Assembly: GCA_022616415.1 (NCBI GenBank)
Contig: JAKEEU010000336.1
Coordinates: forward strand, 1 to 64,000
Length of the DNA: 64,000 bases
Source of the DNA: Candidatus Zhuqueibacterota bacterium
Lineage (GTDB): Bacteria; Zhuqueibacterota; Zhuqueibacteria; Zhuqueibacterales; Zhuqueibacteraceae
Direction of reading: 5' to 3'
Part shown: positions 59,670 through 64,000 of the stretch, in pieces
Layout: each line of letters opens with the position of its first letter
How positions within the stretch are numbered: the first letter of the stretch is position 1
Translations under genes and position numbers: made by a program
Notes under the pieces: generated by a model
The model's input: only the letters and a program-made list of their open reading frames with translations
What the model was told of the DNA's origin: nothing
The model's database searches: none

Positions 59670-60116
59670 ATGTCACTCAAACGTATTTTCAGCCTCGCGC
59701 TGATGTCCGTCGCTGCTTTGTCTTGCAATTTTGCCCTTGCCCAAGACAGCACCAAAGTCGCCAAAGGTCCCAAAATTCAATTTGCCGAGACGAGCTATGA
59801 CTTCGGCAAGGCGGCGCAAAGCACGGCGGTGAAGCACGTCTTCAAATTCAAGAACGTCGGAACGGACACCCTCAAGATCACGCAGGTGAAAACTTCCTGC
59901 GGCTGCACCGCTGCCGAAAGCTCGAAGATTATTTCACCCCAAAAAGACGGGCAGATCGAAGTCACTTACAACACCGGCTCCAACATGGGCAAGGTCTCGA
60001 AGACGGTTTATGTTTTTTCCAATGACGTTGAAGCGCCGCAACGCAGCGTTTCAATTCATGGCGTCGTCGAGGCCAAGAAAGCCGATGAAAGCAAGAAAGC
60101 TGATGCAAGCAACTAG
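59670..60116 (+). CDS. DUF1573 exported protein
   Basis: 148 residues with a signal peptide (MSLKRIFSLALMSVAALSCNFALAQ). The Ig-like domain carries the typical motifs IQFAETSYDFGKAAQ, FKFKNVGTDTLKITQVKTSCGCTAAE and VTYNTGSNMGKVSKTVYV. The C-terminal tail is Lys/Asp/Ala rich (KKADESKKADASN). The Cys pair in SCGCT may be the substrate of the redox protein next door. Function is unknown. Confidence 0.88.
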   Translation: MSLKRIFSLALMSVAALSCNFALAQDSTKVAKGPKIQFAETSYDFGKAAQSTAVKHVFKFKNVGTDTLKITQVKTSCGCTAAESSKIISPQKDGQIEVTYNTGSNMGKVSKTVYVFSNDVEAPQRSVSIHGVVEAKKADESKKADASN

Positions 60117-60158
60117 TAGCTTGTTGTGACATTAAAGTCCGGAGGTAGCGCCATACCC

Positions 60159-61040
60159 ATGAATAAATTCTTTTGCGGCGCGATTATCATTTTGTTGACG
60201 TGGGCAAATGCGCCAGCACAGACGTCGGAATGGATTGTCTACAACCGCGCCAACTCCGGACTGCCCGATGACGCGGTATATGCCATTGCATTGGAAGATC
60301 ATGCGGCGTGGATCGGGACCGCGAGCGGCTTGGCAAAATACGCCAACAGCGCGTGGACCGTGTACGACACGCTGAACTCGCCATTGCCGCACCCGATTGT
60401 CTCCGCGCTCGCCAGCGATCGCAACGGCATCGTTTGGATCGGCACCAGCGGCGGCGGCTTGGCGAGTTTCGATGGCACGAGCTGGACCGTCTATGACAGC
60501 GCCAATTCCGGCCTGCCCTCCAACGGAGTTCTATCCCTAGCGCTGGAAGGCTCCGCGCTTTGGGTCGGAACCGGAGATGGTCTCGCCCGCTTTGACGGCA
60601 CAGAGTGGAAAACTTTTCACAGCAGCACTTCCGGCTTGCCGGATAATTTTGTTTTTGCGCTCGCCGTCGATCCGCGCGGCAACAAATGGATCGGCACCTT
60701 GATCGGCGGCCTGGCATTGTACCGCGCTGACGGCGTGCAAACCGCAGTCGCTTCACCCGCATTCGAGCCACCCGGACATTTCAGTTTGGCGCAGAATTAT
60801 CCCAATCCTTTCAATCCTCAAACGACCATCGTATTTTCGTTGCCCAAGGCGAATCGTGTTACTTTAAAAATATATAACGTGCAAGGACGCGAAGTGGCGA
60901 CGCTTCTGCATCGTGAAAGCAAAGCCGCGGGCCATCATGAAGCCGGCTTCACGGCCGGCCATTTGCCGAGCGGCGTCTGTCTTTATCGGTTGGAAACGGA
61001 TAGTTTCGTGGCCACGAAAAAGATGTTGCTGGTCAGATGA
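60159..61040 (+). CDS. Secreted beta-propeller (two-component-regulator-propeller type) with sorting module
   Basis: About 293 residues from the ATG at 60159, which starts a signal peptide (MNKFFCGAIIILLTWANAPAQ). Four WIGT-type blades are visible (AAWIGTASGLAKYANSAWTVYD; IVWIGTSGGGLASFDGTSWTVYD; ALWVGTGDGLARFDGTEWKTF; NKWIGTLIGGLAL). The last 85 residues are the FlgD-like sorting fold (FSLAQNYPNPFNPQTTIVF, VQGREVATLL, TKKMLLVR). Probably a surface-exposed binding protein. Confidence 0.85.
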   Translation: MNKFFCGAIIILLTWANAPAQTSEWIVYNRANSGLPDDAVYAIALEDHAAWIGTASGLAKYANSAWTVYDTLNSPLPHPIVSALASDRNGIVWIGTSGGGLASFDGTSWTVYDSANSGLPSNGVLSLALEGSALWVGTGDGLARFDGTEWKTFHSSTSGLPDNFVFALAVDPRGNKWIGTLIGGLALYRADGVQTAVASPAFEPPGHFSLAQNYPNPFNPQTTIVFSLPKANRVTLKIYNVQGREVATLLHRESKAAGHHEAGFTAGHLPSGVCLYRLETDSFVATKKMLLVR

Positions 61041-61099
61041 CAGCGTGAAGTGAAAAACCAAAACGCACTTTACCATTCGCGTTGCCAGGAGAGCCGAGT

Positions 61100-61531
61100 A
61101 TGAAAGGTACACTATTTTTCCTGCTTTTCCTCTTGCCACCCGCTGCATCGTTCCAGCAGCATGGTCAGGAAACTAAGAAGGACCAGAAGTTCACGATTGA
61201 AAATTGCGTTAATGAGTTTTCCCTCGCGAGGGCCGAGTCGACAAAAGTCGGCTACCAGTATTGGTTCGTTGACAAGGACTTCCTGGATGGCCGGACGCTG
61301 AAAATGAGCGTGGTAAAACCGCATGAGGCAACACATCCACCACACCAGCATCCCGAGGATGAATTTTTCTTCGTACTCGAAGGAAGAGCGGAGTTTCATC
61401 TCGACGGCAAGACCAAAATCGCCGGCCCATACACCAGCTTTTATTGCCCTTCGAACGTTGAGCACGGCATCCGAAATGCCGGCGACACCATCTTGAAATA
61501 TCTGGTTATCAAGAAGTATGAGCAGAAATAG
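61100..61531 (+). CDS. Exported cupin-domain protein
   Basis: About 143 residues from the ATG at 61100 (GGAG upstream) with a signal peptide (MKGTLFFLLFLLPPAASF). Cupin motif 1: HPPHQHPEDEFFFVLEGRAEFHL; motif 2: FYCPSNVEHGIRNAG. The His/Glu set can bind a metal. Substrate unknown. Confidence 0.85.
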   Translation: MKGTLFFLLFLLPPAASFQQHGQETKKDQKFTIENCVNEFSLARAESTKVGYQYWFVDKDFLDGRTLKMSVVKPHEATHPPHQHPEDEFFFVLEGRAEFHLDGKTKIAGPYTSFYCPSNVEHGIRNAGDTILKYLVIKKYEQK

Positions 61532-61595
61532 CTCGTCTACTATTCGGCGTCAACGTTTCCGTTGAGATCAGTGCATTCCATTCGATGAGGCCTTC

Positions 61596-61757
61596 GTGAA
61601 TAATCCATCTTCATTTCGACGCCTCGCGGCGATTACCACCATCGTCTCAATGCCGTTGGCCTTGGGATGCTTTGTTATTTCCTTTATCTCTTGCTCGCAC
61701 CGATTTGCGCGCTCTGGCTCGGGATCGTTGTCGACCGCGCTGCAGGGGCAAGTTAAG
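61596..61757 (+). pseudogene. Internally deleted membrane protein remnant (DUF4386-like)
   Basis: The GTG at 61596 opens MNNPSSFRRLAAITTIVSMPLALG, which looks like the start of a DUF4386 protein. Past an apparent frameshift near 61665, another frame reads YFLYLLLAPICALWLGIVVDR, the kind of last helix expected of such a protein, and stops near 61757. The middle (over 150 residues) is missing. Confidence 0.4.
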
Positions 61758-61767
61758 AATTATTATC

Positions 61768-62382
61768 ATGAAAAAAAACTTTTTGCAAAACAGAAACAAC
61801 GCCATCGCGAACGAACTTAGACGCGCACTTGTCATTGTCTTGCTGGCTCATGTCCATTGCAGCGAAAAAAATGTCAAGACGGTGACGGATCCGGGCACGG
61901 TTTCGGCGTCTACCTTACACTATGATCGGGACAATTTGTCTTCCCCCTCTCTTGCGGCCGGCCAATATGAAGCGGCGGCGCGATTTACCAATGCCCAAAT
62001 TGGCAATCTCGTTGGCCGGGAAGTCATTGAAGTTCACTACTACATTGCCGACAAACCGGAAAGCTGTCGCGTAAAAATCTATGGTCCCCAAAGTGCGAGT
62101 TTGCCAGGGAGCTTGTTGTATTCAGCAGAGGTAACGACCGGAACGCAGGCGAAGCAATGGAACATCCATAAACTAACGCAACCTGTGAGATTGACCGGCA
62201 ATGATCTATGGATCAGCCTTGAGTTTGCGCACTCAATTCGCCAAGCGACCGTGGGTTGTGATCCGGGGCCGGCGGTCAAAGATGGGGATTGGCTTTATGC
62301 GACGTCAGATCATGCCTGGACGCCGCTGAGCCAAAGAACTTCGATCAGCATAAATTGGAACATTCGAGGGGTGGTGAAATAA
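61768..62382 (+). CDS. Putative lipoprotein with beta-sandwich domain
   Basis: About 204 residues from the ATG at 61768. Lipobox LLAHVHC near residue 27. The mature protein has FTNAQIGNLVGREVIEVHYYI and NDLWISLEFAHSIRQAT, typical of secreted beta-sandwich modules in this clade (hypothetical binding domain). No enzymatic residues are recognised. Confidence 0.65.
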   Translation: MKKNFLQNRNNAIANELRRALVIVLLAHVHCSEKNVKTVTDPGTVSASTLHYDRDNLSSPSLAAGQYEAAARFTNAQIGNLVGREVIEVHYYIADKPESCRVKIYGPQSASLPGSLLYSAEVTTGTQAKQWNIHKLTQPVRLTGNDLWISLEFAHSIRQATVGCDPGPAVKDGDWLYATSDHAWTPLSQRTSISINWNIRGVVK

Positions 62383-62436
62383 GGCGAAAGCATTTGCACG
62401 AACCAAGAATGTCATTTACGATCGGCCTCGAACATC

Positions 62437-63015
62437 ATGAGCTCAGTCATGAAGGATTTCGATCAATATTTTATCATCACCAATCGTTTGGGCTTCCGGC
62501 GCTGGCGGAAAGACGACCTCCCTCTCGCTCTCAGCCTGTGGGGTGACTACGAGGTGACAAAGTTGATCGATGCACGCGGCCAGCTCACAACGAATCAAGT
62601 TCAGGAACGTCTTATAAAAGAGATAGCTTCCGAGAAAGAACACGGCGTGCAGTACTGGCCGATATTTCTCCGCGAAACCGATGCGCATGTCGGCTGCTGT
62701 GGATTGCGGCCATACGATCTATCAAAAGGCATTTACGAGATTGGCTTTCACATTTGCTCAACCCACTGGCGTTGCGGCTACGCTGCAGAAGCGGCACGAG
62801 CGGTCATCAAATATGCGTTCGACAAGCTCAAAGCCAAAGCTCTTTTCGCCGGCCATAATCCCAAAAATGAAGCGTCGCGAATTCTTTTGGAAAAGCTTGG
62901 ATTTCAATACACGCATGACGAATATTATCCGCCGACGGGACTTAAGCATCCGTCTTATTTGTTGAACAAGGCTGGTGTCATAATCAAAATGTTTTATTCC
63001 CTGCAGAACCTTTAG
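62437..63015 (+). CDS. GNAT-family acetyltransferase (RimJ/RimL type)
   Basis: 192 residues. Motifs: NRLGFRRWRKDDLPLALSLWGD, YEIGFHICSTHWRCGYAAEAARAVIKYAF (acetyl-CoA loop region, R/G-x-x-G/A) and ALFAGHNPKNEASRILLEKLGF. Likely an N-acetyltransferase acting on small molecules or protein N termini. Confidence 0.88.
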   Translation: MSSVMKDFDQYFIITNRLGFRRWRKDDLPLALSLWGDYEVTKLIDARGQLTTNQVQERLIKEIASEKEHGVQYWPIFLRETDAHVGCCGLRPYDLSKGIYEIGFHICSTHWRCGYAAEAARAVIKYAFDKLKAKALFAGHNPKNEASRILLEKLGFQYTHDEYYPPTGLKHPSYLLNKAGVIIKMFYSLQNL

Positions 63016-63055
63016 TAGGTTGAATAAGACGGAAATAGTATATCTTCCTTAGCAA

Positions 63056-63223
63056 ATGTCAAAAGACCAAAAAATAAAACCATCTAAGCCCGACGAGATA
63101 CATCAGCTTGGGCCTCTAATCCTTGCAAGATTTGGCAATACCGTTGTCATGAAAAATACAATGTCAAGCGAGGAATTTAATGAGTTTTTGAAGAAATCCG
63201 CTGCAGAATATCCTAAGGCCTGA
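63056..63223 (+). CDS. Small protein of unknown function (55 residues)
   Basis: Starts ATG at 63056 and encodes a 55-residue protein (MSKDQKIKPSKPDEIHQLGP..., then MSSEEFNEFLKKSAAEY). The charged N terminus and SSEEFNEFL helix are protein-like. TTTTTTT follows the stop. No family is recognised and no clear RBS is present. Confidence 0.45.
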   Translation: MSKDQKIKPSKPDEIHQLGPLILARFGNTVVMKNTMSSEEFNEFLKKSAAEYPKA

Positions 63224-63278
63224 TTTTTTTGACAGTGGTACTGCGCGTTGAGACGCTTTTAAAACGCAGAGATGAATC

Positions 63279-63515
63279 ATGAAAGATTATCACATCAATA
63301 TCTTTTACAGCGTAGAAGATGGCGGCTATATTGCTGACATTCCTGATTTGAAAGCTTGCTCCGCGTTCGGCAAAACGCCATCAGAAGCGCTCAAGCAAGT
63401 TGAGATTGCCAAAAAGGCTTGGTCGGAAGCGGCCCGCGCCGAAAGCAAACCCATTCCCAAGCCAAGATACCGCTCGGTTATCTATCAAACTCCTGCTTAT
63501 GCATCGGCAGCTTGA
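63279..63515 (+). CDS. Lone HicB-like antitoxin-type protein
   Basis: 78 residues. HicB fold: INIFYSVEDGGYIADIPDLKACSAFGKTPSEALKQVEIAKKAWSEAA. There is no HicA neighbour in the window, so it is a solitary or degenerate antitoxin, or a small-molecule-responsive member of the family. Confidence 0.8.
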   Translation: MKDYHINIFYSVEDGGYIADIPDLKACSAFGKTPSEALKQVEIAKKAWSEAARAESKPIPKPRYRSVIYQTPAYASAA

Positions 63516-63610
63516 ATGCGGTGGTCATCAAAGCTATCAAAGACCATTTCATCGCGATTTTGTTGTTCGCTAAATGACAGCAATGAACTAACTGAAGGAA
63601 TCCTGCAAGA

Positions 63611-64000
63611 ATGTCCCTCACGAACCTCACCAGCAACCCAGATGTCGTCGTCATCGGCGGTGGGCCTGCCGGCTCCACTGTGTCCGCCCTTATTGCACAA
63701 CATGGTTACAAAGTCCAGCTTTTCGAGCGCGAGCGTTTTCCGCGTTTTCACATCGGCGAGTCGCTGATTCCTGAAACCTATTGGGTGCTCAAGCGGCTCG
63801 GCATGCTCGAGAAAATGCAGAAGAGCCACTTTGTCAAAAAATACAGCGTGCAATTCGTCAATGCCAGCGGCAAGCTCTCCGCGCCATTTTATTTTTGGGA
63901 TAACAAGCCGCACGAGTGCTCGCAAACCTGGCAGGTCGTACGCAGCGAATTCGATTTGATGATGCTGAACAACGCGCGCGAGCACGGCGTGGAGGCCCAT
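63611..64000 (+). CDS. FAD-dependent oxidoreductase (halogenase/geranylgeranyl-reductase type), partial
   Basis: 130 residues are visible before the window ends. The FAD-binding start is VVVIGGGPAGSTVSALIAQHGYKVQLFERE (GxGxxG), followed by the family mark FPRFHIGESLIPETYWVLKRLGM. This is the tryptophan-halogenase/geranylgeranyl-reductase-like group; which of them cannot be told without the rest. Confidence 0.85.
   Translation, partial: MSLTNLTSNPDVVVIGGGPAGSTVSALIAQHGYKVQLFERERFPRFHIGESLIPETYWVLKRLGMLEKMQKSHFVKKYSVQFVNASGKLSAPFYFWDNKPHECSQTWQVVRSEFDLMMLNNAREHGVEAH

Noticed and set aside
1..64000. tRNA or rRNA genes
   Set aside because: I looked for GGTTCRANNCC-type T-arms and cloverleafs in the intergenic stretches and for rRNA core sequences and saw none; a tRNAscan run would settle it.

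Overview
The window is a roughly 50% GC bacterial chromosome fragment with about 65 genes on both strands and no rRNA, tRNA or CRISPR array that I can see. Two secreted proteins (314-1882 and 60159-61040) end in the FlgD-like/T9SS-type C-terminal module with an NYPNP motif. That module, PP2C/SpoIIE phosphatases with membrane sensors and TTGNNT-N17-TATATT promoters suggest an uncultured FCB-group lineage of the KSB1/Calditrichota/Ignavibacteria type. This is an inference; there is no marker gene to fix it.

Layout. 1-8.2 kb: a secreted beta-helix protein, a DUF2703 protein with SigZ, a membrane PP2C phosphatase, an acyl-CoA dehydrogenase and three small proteins. 8.2-15.6 kb: a Tat-exported PLP enzyme and a minus-strand redox module with two Rieske proteins (one fused to a flavodoxin-like reductase, one to a ferric-reductase-type membrane domain), split by a GxxExxY nuclease-like gene bracketed by long palindromic repeats. 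15.7-24.8 kb: a penicillin-binding-protein/VanX fusion, a HicBA pair, and secreted amidohydrolases (carbamoylase-type amidase, MBL hydrolase, M19 dipeptidase, PHP protein), then a PqqB-like MBL protein. 24.8-27 kb: a 40-residue very basic protein, a zinc alcohol dehydrogenase and a Uma2 nuclease.

27.1-34 kb is the accessory island: a SIR2-domain gene cut in two by an IS1182-like element, followed two bases later by an nSTAND ATPase with eight near-identical 33-residue HEAT-like repeats, then two antitoxin-like genes whose partner toxins survive only as stumps. The SIR2-STAND-repeat pair is the best candidate for an antiviral conflict system here. 34-40 kb is a surface-glycan or amino-acid-decorated polymer cluster (flippase, asparagine-synthase-like protein without the usual catalytic Cys, methyltransferase, WbmS-like deacetylase, ATP-grasp). 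40-48 kb: two uncharacterised proteins, a response regulator preceded by a promoter-driven structured RNA, an IMPACT-family protein, FabF, an aldehyde dehydrogenase, a metallophosphoesterase and YceH. 48-56 kb: a second PP2C phosphatase (PDZ-membrane-GAF), DinB, a PHP/zinc-ribbon fusion, an amidohydrolase, an AbiEii-type toxin pair, DoxX and a ribbon-helix-helix-like regulator with a clear promoter/operator. 56-64 kb: dienelactone hydrolase, an orphan efflux adaptor, a MauE-thioredoxin protein, DUF1573, a propeller protein, cupin, lipoprotein, GNAT, a lone HicB and the start of a flavin-dependent reductase/halogenase.

A second theme is the intergenic DNA. At least eight different word families of long imperfect palindromes sit between genes; in most of them each arm is itself made of two or more degenerate copies of one short word. 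They are terminator- or REP-like and several families recur at distant sites in the window.
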